Below, one piece after another: positions 56,852 to 64,000 of a DNA stretch of 64,000 nucleotides (positions within the stretch are counted from its first letter, which is position 1; the number at the start of each line of letters is the position of its first letter). The position numbers and the translations under genes are program-made. Source of the stretch: Pseudoponticoccus marisrubri (GTDB lineage: Bacteria > Pseudomonadota > Alphaproteobacteria > Rhodobacterales > Rhodobacteraceae). The DNA lies in NCBI RefSeq assembly GCF_001482405.1, contig NZ_LPXO01000006.1, forward strand, positions 186,001 through 250,000. Reading direction: 5' to 3'. The notes beneath the pieces were generated by a model, which was not told the DNA's origin, did not search any database, and was given only the letters and a program-made list of their open reading frames with translations.

Positions 56852-58429
56852 ATGGCAAAAATTGCCTTCATATTGCTGTGTCACAAGGATCCTGACGCCA
56901 TCATCAAGCAGGCGCAGAGCCTGACGGCCGTGGGCGACTACATCTCGATCCATTTCGACGCCCGCGCCCGGCCCGAAGCCTACAAGCGCGTGCGCGACGG
57001 GCTGGCCGAGAACCCCAATGTCTGTTTCGCCCACAAGCGGATCAAATGCGGCTGGGGCGAGTGGAGCCTGGTGGAGGCGACGATCTACGCCGTGCAATCG
57101 GCGGTCGAGGCCTTCCCCCGCGCCACGCATTTCTACATGCTGTCGGGCGACTGCATGGCGATCAAGTCCGCGGAATACGCGCATGAATTCCTCGACCGGC
57201 GCGATTGCGACTATGTCGAGAGCTTCGATTACTTCAAGTCCGACTGGATCAAGACCGGCTGGAAGGAAGAACGGCTGATCTACCGCCACTGGTTCAACGA
57301 ACGTACTCAGAAGCGGCGCTTCTATGCCATGTTCGAGCTGCAGAAGCGGCTGGGCCTGACCCGCGAGATTCCCCGCGATATCGAGGTCATGATCGGCTCG
57401 CAATGGTGGTGCCTGCGGCGGCGCACGATCGAATGGATTCTCGACTTCATCCGCGACCGGCCCGACGTGATGCGCTTCTTCGCCACGACCTGGATCCCCG
57501 ACGAGACCTTCTTCCAGACCCTCGTGCGGCATCTCGTACCCGAGAACGAGATCGAGAACCGCACGCTGACCTTCCTGATGTTCTCGGATTACGGCATGCC
57601 GGTGGTCTTCTACAACGACCATTACGACCTGCTGCTGAGCCAGGATTTCCTGTTCGCCCGCAAGATCAGCCCCGAAGCGACCGAGCTGCGCCGACGGCTG
57701 GGTGTTCTCTACTCGTCGCAGGGCGCGCGGTTCCAGATCTCGAACGAGGGGCGATCGCTCTTCAAGTTCCTGACCGGCAAGGGCCGCATCGGGCGCCGCT
57801 TCGCGCCGCGCTTCTGGGAAACCGAGAGCAGCCTGGGCCGCGAGCGCGAGATGCTGATCGTCGTGTGCAAGAAATGGCACGTGGCCAAGCGCCTGCTGGA
57901 GCGCATCCGGCAGATGACCAACATCCCCTGCATCGAGTACCTGTTCAACGAGGAAAGCTGCCCGCTGCCCGACCTGGGCGGCATCCAGTCGACCATGGGC
58001 AAGCGCCATCGCCACCGCCGCGCGCTGATGCGCATGCTGTTCGACTATTACGAAAGCGACCGGCTGGTCGTCTGCATGGACCCCGCCAATCTCGACCTGC
58101 TCGAGGATTTCGGCCGCGATCGCTCGGTCACGCGGATGCTCGAGGTCGAATGCCAGTTCTCCGACGCCTACCTGATCGGCCACGCCATGCGCGTCGGGCT
58201 GGCCGGCGACCGCACCCCCTACGAGACGATCCAGCGGCTGCTGCCCACGGTGCGCAACGACATGATCCACGAAAGCGACCGGATCCGCGACGCCAATTTC
58301 GAGTTCCACAGCCGCATGCGCGAGATCGACCCGCCCGAGGTCAATGCCCGCGCCGTGGCCGAGTTCCTGACCGTGCCCGAGGCCACGGCGCAGGAGATCG
58401 TGCAGCTCGACCACCTCTTCGCCGACTAG
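56852..58429 (+). CDS. Beta-1,6-N-acetylglucosaminyltransferase (GT14) with long C-terminal extension
   Basis: A 525-residue protein. Residues about 1-255 are a Branch (core-2/I-branching, GT14) domain: IAFILLCHKDPDAIIKQAQS at the start, then HFYMLSGDCMAIKS and SQWWCLRRRTIEWIL, with TWIPDETFFQTL as acceptor motif. The C-terminal part (about 290-525), with EMLIVVCKKWHVAKRLLERI and LTVPEATAQEIVQL, corresponds to the DUF5928-type extension found in roseobacter homologues. It probably adds GlcNAc branches to a surface polysaccharide, which the divergent sulfotransferase may then sulfate. Confidence 0.87.
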   Translation: MAKIAFILLCHKDPDAIIKQAQSLTAVGDYISIHFDARARPEAYKRVRDGLAENPNVCFAHKRIKCGWGEWSLVEATIYAVQSAVEAFPRATHFYMLSGDCMAIKSAEYAHEFLDRRDCDYVESFDYFKSDWIKTGWKEERLIYRHWFNERTQKRRFYAMFELQKRLGLTREIPRDIEVMIGSQWWCLRRRTIEWILDFIRDRPDVMRFFATTWIPDETFFQTLVRHLVPENEIENRTLTFLMFSDYGMPVVFYNDHYDLLLSQDFLFARKISPEATELRRRLGVLYSSQGARFQISNEGRSLFKFLTGKGRIGRRFAPRFWETESSLGREREMLIVVCKKWHVAKRLLERIRQMTNIPCIEYLFNEESCPLPDLGGIQSTMGKRHRHRRALMRMLFDYYESDRLVVCMDPANLDLLEDFGRDRSVTRMLEVECQFSDAYLIGHAMRVGLAGDRTPYETIQRLLPTVRNDMIHESDRIRDANFEFHSRMREIDPPEVNARAVAEFLTVPEATAQEIVQLDHLFAD

Positions 58430-58504
58430 GGTCGCGGTTGCACCGGACGCGGTTTTCGGCCTTCATGGCGCGCGACACGCAACCTTCCCGCAATGCGAGG
58501 GGCC

Positions 58505-58873
58505 ATGGCCTATACCTATGACGACCAGAACATCTTTGCGAAGATCCTGCGCAAGGAGATCCCCAACGACACCGTGCTGGAGACCGAGCACAGCCTCGCC
58601 TTTCGCGACATCCGCCCGCAGGCGCCGCTGCACGTGCTGGTGATCCCCAAGGGCCCCTACGTGACCTTCGACCATTTCGCGCAAGAGGCCTCCGAGGCCG
58701 AGATCGTCGATTACGTGCGCGCGGTGGGCGAGGTCTGCCGGAGGGAAGGCGTGGCCGAGGACGGGTGGCGCCTGATCTCCAATGCCGGCCGGGACGGCGT
58801 GCAGGAGGTGCCGCATCTCCATGTGCACGTGCTGGCCGGCCGCGGCCTGGGCCGCATGCTCGAGCGCGGCTGA
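58505..58873 (+). CDS. HIT-family (HINT-like) hydrolase
   Basis: A 122-residue histidine-triad protein. The active-site triad is HLHVHVLAG near residue 109, and the N-terminal NIFAKILRKEIPNDTVLETE followed by AFRDIRPQAPLHVLVIPK is typical of HINT-type AMP-lysine or purine phosphoramidases. GAGGGG precedes the ATG at 58505; an in-frame ATG at 58493 is less likely. Soluble, cytoplasmic. Unlinked functionally to its neighbours. Confidence 0.93.
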   Translation: MAYTYDDQNIFAKILRKEIPNDTVLETEHSLAFRDIRPQAPLHVLVIPKGPYVTFDHFAQEASEAEIVDYVRAVGEVCRREGVAEDGWRLISNAGRDGVQEVPHLHVHVLAGRGLGRMLERG

Positions 58874-59012
58874 CCCGCCTCCTGGCACGCGGCGCGCGCT
58901 GGTGCGCGCACAGGATATCTTGTCGTCGGCCTCCGGCCGTCTCCTCGGGGCCGCCCGTGGCCCCCGCAGACCATGACCACGGGTCAACCCGCGTGGCCCG
59001 GTCGGGACGCCC

Positions 59013-59037
59013 CTTTCATCTTTCCGGCAAATACTCC
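59013..59037. repeat. Dispersed intergenic repeat, copy 3
   Basis: CTTTCATCTTTCCGGC followed by AAATACTCC, nearly the same as 26380-26403 and followed by a GC inverted stretch (CCGCCGG). It lies in the 202-nt gap between the HIT gene and the ABC ATPase gene, a region otherwise without recognisable features. Confidence 0.55.
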
Positions 59038-59075
59038 CGCCGGAGGCGTCCCCACCCTATCAAGAAGACGAACGC

Positions 59076-60026
59076 TCAGGCGCTCTCGCGGGTCAGCGAC
59101 AGGAAGACATCCTCCAGGTCGGCCTGTTCGGTGCGCACGTCGCGGATCACCACGCCCGCCTCGCGCACCGCGTCCAGCACCGCGGCGGCCGGGATCTCGG
59201 AGGCGTTGTAGCTGAGCGCCAGCGTGCCGTCCGCACGCTGCTCGACCTCGATCCCCGGCGCCTGCGGCAGGGTGGCCGGGCGGTCCTGCGGCTGGATCAC
59301 CATGGTCTTGGCATCCAGCTGGCCCAGCAGGTTGGTGGTCGAATCCTGCGCCACCAGCGTGCCGTGGTTGATGATGGCGATCTCGTCGCACATTTCCTCG
59401 GCCTCCTCGAGGTAATGCGTGGTCAGGATGATCGTCATGCCGCGCTCGCGGTTCAGCATGCGGACATTGTCCCACAGCATGCGGCGCAGCTCGATATCGA
59501 CGCCGGCCGTGGGCTCGTCCAGCACCAGCACCTGCGGGTGATGCACCAGCGCCTTGGCCAGAAGCAGGCGCCGGCGCATGCCGCCCGACAGCGTGCGGGC
59601 ATAGGCCTCGGCCTTGTCGGCCAGCCCCACCATCTCGAGGATCTCGTCCGAGCGGCGCTGCGCCTTGGGCACGCCGTAGAGCCCCGCCTGCACCTCCAGC
59701 GCGCCGCGCGGGGTGAAGAACGGGTCGAGGTTCAGTTCCTGCGGCATCACGCCGATGGCCGCACGGCTTTGGCGGGGGTTGCGATCCTGGTCCCAGCCCC
59801 AGATCGACACCTGCCCCGCGCTCTTGATCACCAGCCCGGCCAGGATGTTGATCAGGGTCGACTTGCCGGCCCCGTTGGGCCCCAGCAGGCCGAAGACCGA
59901 CCCGGCCGGCACGTCCAGGTCGATGCCGCGCAGCGCCTGCTTACCGCCGGAATATGTCTTGGTCAGCCCGGTGATGGAAATTGCCGCATCCGCCAAATGC
60001 TTGCCCCCTGCCTTTGCTTTGGTCAT
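59076..60026 (-). CDS. ABC transporter ATP-binding protein (CcmA/DrrA type)
   Basis: A 316-residue ATPase. Walker [12 protein letters not shown], signature LSGGMRRR, Walker [11 protein letters not shown] and the H-loop in [15 protein letters not shown] are intact. A C-terminal domain of about 80 residues follows, as in DrrA/YadG-type exporters. The permease gene is not next to it; it may lie outside the window or the ATPase may serve an unlinked permease. The ATG at 60026 has no obvious Shine-Dalgarno. Divergent from the zinc-finger gene. Confidence 0.93.
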   Translation of the reverse strand: MTKAKAGGKHLADAAISITGLTKTYSGGKQALRGIDLDVPAGSVFGLLGPNGAGKSTLINILAGLVIKSAGQVSIWGWDQDRNPRQSRAAIGVMPQELNLDPFFTPRGALEVQAGLYGVPKAQRRSDEILEMVGLADKAEAYARTLSGGMRRRLLLAKALVHHPQVLVLDEPTAGVDIELRRMLWDNVRMLNRERGMTIILTTHYLEEAEEMCDEIAIINHGTLVAQDSTTNLLGQLDAKTMVIQPQDRPATLPQAPGIEVEQRADGTLALSYNASEIPAAAVLDAVREAGVVIRDVRTEQADLEDVFLSLTRESA

Positions 60027-60068
60027 AACGCAGATAGACCGATGCGTGCAGAAAGGGAACCGACTGCC

Positions 60069-60248
60069 ATGGCCACCGACGCGCCCGAGACCAAGATCGT
60101 CGACAGTTACCGGATCGCCTGCGACGGGGGCGAAGGCGCGCTTGGCCACCCCCGCGTCTGGCTGCAGATCCCGCTCGAGACCGGCTGGGTCGAATGCCCC
60201 TATTGCGATGCCAAATACGTGCATCGCGATTTCGAGGGCAAGGTCTGA
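60069..60248 (+). CDS. Zinc-finger (zf-CHCC/NDUFS6-like) small protein
   Basis: A 59-residue protein with the CHCC zinc-binding pattern: C19 in RIACDGG, H28 in LGHPRVWL, and C44-PY-C47. [20 protein letters not shown] is the family core. It is homologous to the NDUFS6 (13-kDa) accessory subunit of complex I found in alphaproteobacteria and mitochondria, so it may help complex I assembly. Divergent from the ABC ATPase gene and convergent with the DsrE-like gene. Confidence 0.82.
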   Translation: MATDAPETKIVDSYRIACDGGEGALGHPRVWLQIPLETGWVECPYCDAKYVHRDFEGKV

Positions 60249-60252
60249 GCTG

Positions 60253-60612
60253 TCAGTAACACAGCACCGTATCGGCCGAGACCGCCTGCGCGACCAACGC
60301 GTCCGGCATGGCGAAGCGTGCGTCATACCCCGCCAGCAGGGTGTCATCATAGCCGCGCGCCTTGGCCGACATGCCCGACAGCAGGAAACTGGCTCCGGCC
60401 TCCTTCAGGCCGGCCAGGTGATCACCCACCCGCCCGGTGCCCGTGCCGGTCACATCGGCGTGATCGGGCGACAGCAGGTGCACCGCGTCACCGGCCAGGA
60501 ACAGCGTGACGGCATGCCCCTCGCGCAAGCCGGTCAGCGCGACCAGCAGGCCAAGCGCGGCCTTGGTGGGGTTTTCGGGGCCGGTATGGACATGCACGAG
60601 CATCTGCGCCAT
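60253..60612 (-). CDS. DsrE-family protein
   Basis: A 119-residue alpha/beta protein. MLVHVHTGPENPTKAALGLL and HAVTLFLAGDAVHLLSPDHA are DsrE/DsrF-like features; there is no cysteine at the usual sulfur-relay position, but a late VLCY at the C-terminus. Function is probably small-molecule or sulfur-related, undefined. Its stop is 4 nt from that of the convergent zinc-finger gene. Confidence 0.85.
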   Translation of the reverse strand: MAQMLVHVHTGPENPTKAALGLLVALTGLREGHAVTLFLAGDAVHLLSPDHADVTGTGTGRVGDHLAGLKEAGASFLLSGMSAKARGYDDTLLAGYDARFAMPDALVAQAVSADTVLCY

Positions 60613-60757
60613 CGGGACATCCTTTCACTGGAAACGTGCGACGCAGCCTAGCACGCGTCCCGATTCCCCGGAACGCCGCGATAGCGGCGCGCGTCGCGCT
60701 GGAAGCCGGCGCAACATCGTGTCAGAACCGGAACGGTCAGCAACAAGGGAGTGCGCC

Positions 60758-63559
60758 ATGGCCTTCGGCAAGGGGTGTCATCTGCATCTGATCGACGGAT
60801 CGGCCTATATCTTTCGCGCGTTCCACGCGCTGCCGCCGCTGTCGCGCAAGTCCGACGGTCTGCCCATCGGCGCCGTCTCGGGCTTCTGCAACATGCTGCA
60901 ACGCTATGTCGAGGGGAACACCGGGCCCGACGCGCCGACCCATGTGGCGGTGGTCTTCGACAAGGGCAGCCACACGTTCCGCAACGATCTCTACGACCAG
61001 TACAAGGCCAATCGGGACGAGATGCCCGAGGATCTGCGCCCGCAGATCCCGCTGACCCGCCGCGCCACCGAGGCCTTCAACATCGCCTGCAAGGAGATCG
61101 AGGGCTTTGAGGCCGACGATATCATGGCGACGCTGGCCTGCCAGGCGCGCGAGGCCGGCGGGCGGGTGACGCTGCTGTCCTCGGACAAGGACCTGATGCA
61201 GCTGGTGGGCGACGGCGTCGAGATGCTGGACCCGATGAAGAACAAGCGCATCGACCGCGAGGGCGTGATGGAGAAGTTCGGCGTGGCGCCCGACCGCGTG
61301 GTCGACGTGCAGGCACTGGCCGGCGATTCGGTCGACAACGTGCCCGGCGCGCCCGGGATCGGCATCAAGACCGCGGCGCTGCTGATCAACGAGTTCGGCT
61401 CGCTCGAAGAGCTGCTGGACCGTGCCGAGGAGATCAAGCAGCCCAAGCGCCGCCAGACGCTGATCGAGAAACGCGACCAGATCGAGCTGTCAAAGAAGCT
61501 GGTGCAGCTGGATCACGGGATGGAGCTGCCCTTCACGCTGGACGATCTGGAAGTGCGCGACCCCGATCCCGAGACGCTGCTGGGCTTTCTGACCGAGATG
61601 GAGTTCCGCACGCTGACCAAACGGATTTCCGAGAAGATGGGGGTCGAGGCGCCGGTCATCCCTGACACCACGCCCGACGGCGCCAATCCCTCCGAGGCCG
61701 CGCCCGACTGGCCCGCCATCGACCCCGAGGCTTATGAATGGGTGCGCGACATGGACGCGCTGGAGCGCTGGATCACGCAGGCCCATGAGCGCGGCTGGGT
61801 CGCGGTGGATACCGAGACGACGGGGCTGAACGAGATGACCTGCGACCTCGTGGGTATCTCGCTGGCCATCGAGCCGGGCAAGGCCTGCTACGTGCCGCTG
61901 ATCCACAAGGCTTCGGGCTCCGACGACCTCTTCGGCGGCGACGACCTGGCCGAGGGGCAGATCGGGCTGGAGACGGCGCTGGACGCGCTGCGCCCGCTGC
62001 TGGAGGATCCGGCCGTGATGAAGATCGGCCAGAACATGAAATACGATGCCAAGGTGTTTGCGCGCTACGGCATCGCCATCGCGCCGATCGACGACACGAT
62101 GCTGATGTCCTACGCGATGAATGCCGGTCAGCACGGGCACGGCATGGACACGCTGTCCGAGCGCTACCTGTCGCACAGCCCGATCCCGATCAAGGAGCTG
62201 CTGGGCTCGGGCAAGAAGATGATCACCTTCGACCGGGTGCCCATCGCCGACGCGGTGAAATACGCCGCCGAGGATGCCGACATCACGCTGCGCCTGTGGA
62301 AGACCTTCAAGCCGCAGCTGCACAAGGCCCGGGTGACCCGCGTCTACGAGGGGCTGGAGCGCCCGCTGGTTCCGGTCCTGGCGCAGATGGAACGCACCGG
62401 CATCAAGGTGGATCGCGATACGCTGTCGCGCATGTCCGGTGCCTTTGCCCAGAAGATGGCGCAGCTGGAGGAAGAGATCCACGAACTGGCCGGCGAGAGC
62501 TTCAACGTCGGCAGTCCCAAGCAGCTGGGCGAGATCCTGTTCGACAAGATGGGGCTCGAGGGTGGCAAGAAGGGCAAGACCGGCGCCTATGCCACCGGGG
62601 CCGACATCCTCGAAGACCTCGCCACCGAGCATGACCTGCCGGCGCGGGTGCTGGACTGGCGGCAGGTCTCCAAGCTGAAATCGACTTACACCGATGCGCT
62701 GCAGGAGCATATCAACCCCGAGACCGGGCGGGTGCATACCTCCTACAGCATCGCGGGGGCCAATACCGGGCGGCTCGCCTCGAACGATCCCAACCTGCAG
62801 AACATCCCGGTGCGCAGCGAAGAGGGGCGCCGCATCCGCGAGGCCTTTGTCGCCGAAGAGGGCAAGGTGCTCGTCAGCCTTGACTATTCACAGATCGAGC
62901 TGCGCATCCTGGCACAGATGGCCGACCTGCCCGCGCTCAAGGACGCATTCCGGCAGGGCCATGACATCCACGCCATGACCGCGTCCGAGATGTTCAACGT
63001 GCCGCTGGACGAGATGACATCCGACATCCGCCGGCAAGCCAAGGCAATCAATTTCGGGGTGATCTACGGCATCTCGGGCTTCGGCCTGGCGCGCAACCTG
63101 CGCATTCCGCGGGCCGAGGCGCAGGGCTTCATCGACCGGTATTTCGAGCGCTTCCCCGGCATCAAGACCTACATGGACGACACGATCGCCTTCGCCAAGG
63201 AGCACAAGCGGGTCGAGACGCTGTTCGGACGGCAGATCCACACGCCCGAGATCTCGGCCAAGGGCCCGCGGGCGGGTTTTGCCCGGCGCGCCGCGATCAA
63301 CGCGCCGATCCAGGGCACCGCCGCCGACATCATCCGCCGCGCCATGGTGCGCATGCCCGGTGCCATCGCCGACCTGCCCGCCAAGATGCTGCTGCAGGTG
63401 CATGACGAATTGCTGTTCGAGGTCGAGAGCGGCGCCGTGGATGACCTGATCGGCACCGCCAAGGAGGTCATGGAAGGCGCCGCTGCCCCGGTGGTGCATC
63501 TCGACGTGCCACTGGTGGTGGATGCGGGACAGGGCGCCAACTGGGCCGAGGCGCACTAG
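60758..63559 (+). CDS. polA: DNA polymerase I
   Basis: A 933-residue repair and Okazaki-processing polymerase. Domains: 5'-3' exonuclease (about 5-290, HLHLIDGSAYIFRAFHALPP; metal aspartates in SSDKDLMQ and AGDSVDNVPG), 3'-5' exonuclease (about 340-520; VAVDTETTGL retains the DxE pair, so proofreading should be active), and polymerase A (about 550-930; LVSLDYSQIELRILA, RRQAKAINFGVIYG, LLQVHDELLFEV). GGGAG 6 nt before the ATG. Length is normal for the group. Confidence 0.97.
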   Translation: MAFGKGCHLHLIDGSAYIFRAFHALPPLSRKSDGLPIGAVSGFCNMLQRYVEGNTGPDAPTHVAVVFDKGSHTFRNDLYDQYKANRDEMPEDLRPQIPLTRRATEAFNIACKEIEGFEADDIMATLACQAREAGGRVTLLSSDKDLMQLVGDGVEMLDPMKNKRIDREGVMEKFGVAPDRVVDVQALAGDSVDNVPGAPGIGIKTAALLINEFGSLEELLDRAEEIKQPKRRQTLIEKRDQIELSKKLVQLDHGMELPFTLDDLEVRDPDPETLLGFLTEMEFRTLTKRISEKMGVEAPVIPDTTPDGANPSEAAPDWPAIDPEAYEWVRDMDALERWITQAHERGWVAVDTETTGLNEMTCDLVGISLAIEPGKACYVPLIHKASGSDDLFGGDDLAEGQIGLETALDALRPLLEDPAVMKIGQNMKYDAKVFARYGIAIAPIDDTMLMSYAMNAGQHGHGMDTLSERYLSHSPIPIKELLGSGKKMITFDRVPIADAVKYAAEDADITLRLWKTFKPQLHKARVTRVYEGLERPLVPVLAQMERTGIKVDRDTLSRMSGAFAQKMAQLEEEIHELAGESFNVGSPKQLGEILFDKMGLEGGKKGKTGAYATGADILEDLATEHDLPARVLDWRQVSKLKSTYTDALQEHINPETGRVHTSYSIAGANTGRLASNDPNLQNIPVRSEEGRRIREAFVAEEGKVLVSLDYSQIELRILAQMADLPALKDAFRQGHDIHAMTASEMFNVPLDEMTSDIRRQAKAINFGVIYGISGFGLARNLRIPRAEAQGFIDRYFERFPGIKTYMDDTIAFAKEHKRVETLFGRQIHTPEISAKGPRAGFARRAAINAPIQGTAADIIRRAMVRMPGAIADLPAKMLLQVHDELLFEVESGAVDDLIGTAKEVMEGAAAPVVHLDVPLVVDAGQGANWAEAH

Positions 63560-64000
63560 CCTCGCGCGCGGGCGGCCTCGGCGATGCTGCGCAGGTCGCC
63601 CATCAGCTCGTCCAGCAGCTTGGCGCTGCGCTCGTTGGTCAGCCGGCCATCCGCGTCCCATTGCTGCCCAGTCTGGCCGATGAAGACCTCGGGCCCGGGC
63701 AGCAGGCGGGGGCGGAACGGGTTGAGGCAGAGCCGCGCCATGTTCTGCGACCGCTCGCCCCCGGCCCGCCCGGCCGCGGCCGAGACCAGCGCGACGGGCT
63801 TGTCGCGCCACGGGTTGCCCTCGGTCCGGCTGATCCAGTCCAGCGCGTTCTTGAGCACGCCGGGAATGCCCTTGTTGTATTCCGGCGTGGCGATCACGAC
63901 GGCATCGGCCTTTGCGATCTGGCGGGCCAGCGTCGTGACCGGCCCCGGGATGCCGGGATCGTCCTCCAGATCCTGATCAAATAGCGGAAAGCGGATATCG
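63556..64000 (-). CDS. NADPH-dependent FMN reductase, C-terminal part (runs off the window)
   Basis: The last 148 residues of a flavodoxin-like NADPH:FMN/quinone oxidoreductase. TPEYNKGIPGVLKNALDWIS is the family signature (FMN ribityl/ring contact), then DKPVALVSAAAGRAGGERSQ. The N-terminal phosphate-binding loop is beyond the edge; the open frame continues to base 64000. Its end overlaps the polA stop codon region by a few bases on the opposite strand. Confidence 0.93.
   Translation of the reverse strand, partial: DIRFPLFDQDLEDDPGIPGPVTTLARQIAKADAVVIATPEYNKGIPGVLKNALDWISRTEGNPWRDKPVALVSAAAGRAGGERSQNMARLCLNPFRPRLLPGPEVFIGQTGQQWDADGRLTNERSAKLLDELMGDLRSIAEAARARG

Noticed and set aside
60669-60695. 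GGAAC-N17-CGTC as an EcfG promoter for polA
   Set aside because: One mismatch in the short -10 element, the distance to polA is more than 60 nt, and polA is not an expected stress gene.

Overview
The window is a stretch of a high-GC alphaproteobacterial chromosome, most likely a member of the Rhodobacteraceae (Roseobacter group). Supporting this are paired Hint-domain secreted proteins, a DUF1523 protein, a glcD-glcE-(small membrane protein)-glcF operon, a GT14 glycosyltransferase with a long C-terminal extension beside a sulfotransferase, EcfG-type general-stress promoters and an RpoH promoter with a ROSE-like thermometer. I see no rRNA, tRNA, CRISPR array, insertion sequence or prophage. 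Genes are packed tightly, often with 4-nt ATGA/GTGA overlaps, and the longest stretch without a gene is about 250 bases (9292-9541).

Layout. 1-3.3 kb: the 5' part of a glutamate dehydrogenase gene, then small stress-type genes (DUF1328, a DUF883/ElaB-like protein, a PLDc_N protein, a Rho_N protein), a receiver-like protein and a Crp/Fnr regulator. Two of the small genes have textbook EcfG promoters (GGAAC-N16/17-CGTT). 3.3-9.3 kb: a complete Mrp/Pha-type cation/proton antiporter operon with subunits A and B fused. 9.5-12.2 kb: two Hint-domain genes. 12.5-18.1 kb: dapE, a DUF2064 glycosyltransferase, rnr and an MltB-type lytic transglycosylase. 18.2-21.3 kb: hypothetical and membrane proteins, including two reading frames separated only by an in-frame TAG. 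21.3-24.6 kb: a LysR-wrbA-DsbA-DUF1127-EamA group. 24.8-30.1 kb: gpmI, envC-like, ctpA, rppH and a periplasmic protein, followed by a phased array of 24-bp palindrome units at 30059-30155. 30.3-40 kb: gabD, an alpha/beta hydrolase, an ECF sigma factor with a von Willebrand protein, a phytase-like secreted protein behind a candidate Pho box, and a LysR/medium-chain reductase pair. 40-46.6 kb: hsp20, two tandem trypsin-like proteases and the glycolate oxidase operon. 46.7-55.9 kb: membrane proteins, a translationally coupled MoxR-DUF58-BatA/DUF4159-large membrane protein cluster, DUF1285 and DUF2798. 55.9-64 kb: sulfotransferase, GT14 glycosyltransferase, HIT protein, ABC ATPase, zinc-finger and DsrE-like proteins, polA, and the 3' part of an NADPH-dependent FMN reductase gene.

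Themes. Several loci concern the cell envelope (EnvC/CtpA, MltB, secreted proteases, MoxR cluster, sulfotransferase/glycosyltransferase) and stress (EcfG genes, RpoH/ROSE-controlled hsp20, Mrp antiporter, WrbA). The glycolate and succinate-semialdehyde genes indicate use of small organic acids, and the phytase-like gene suggests organic phosphate scavenging. The most unusual sequence signals are the covarying palindrome array at 30.06-30.16 kb, the in-frame amber separating two coding stretches at 18.75 kb, the second protease whose signal peptide has no standard start codon, and an intergenic repeat that forms the first codons of the envC-like gene.
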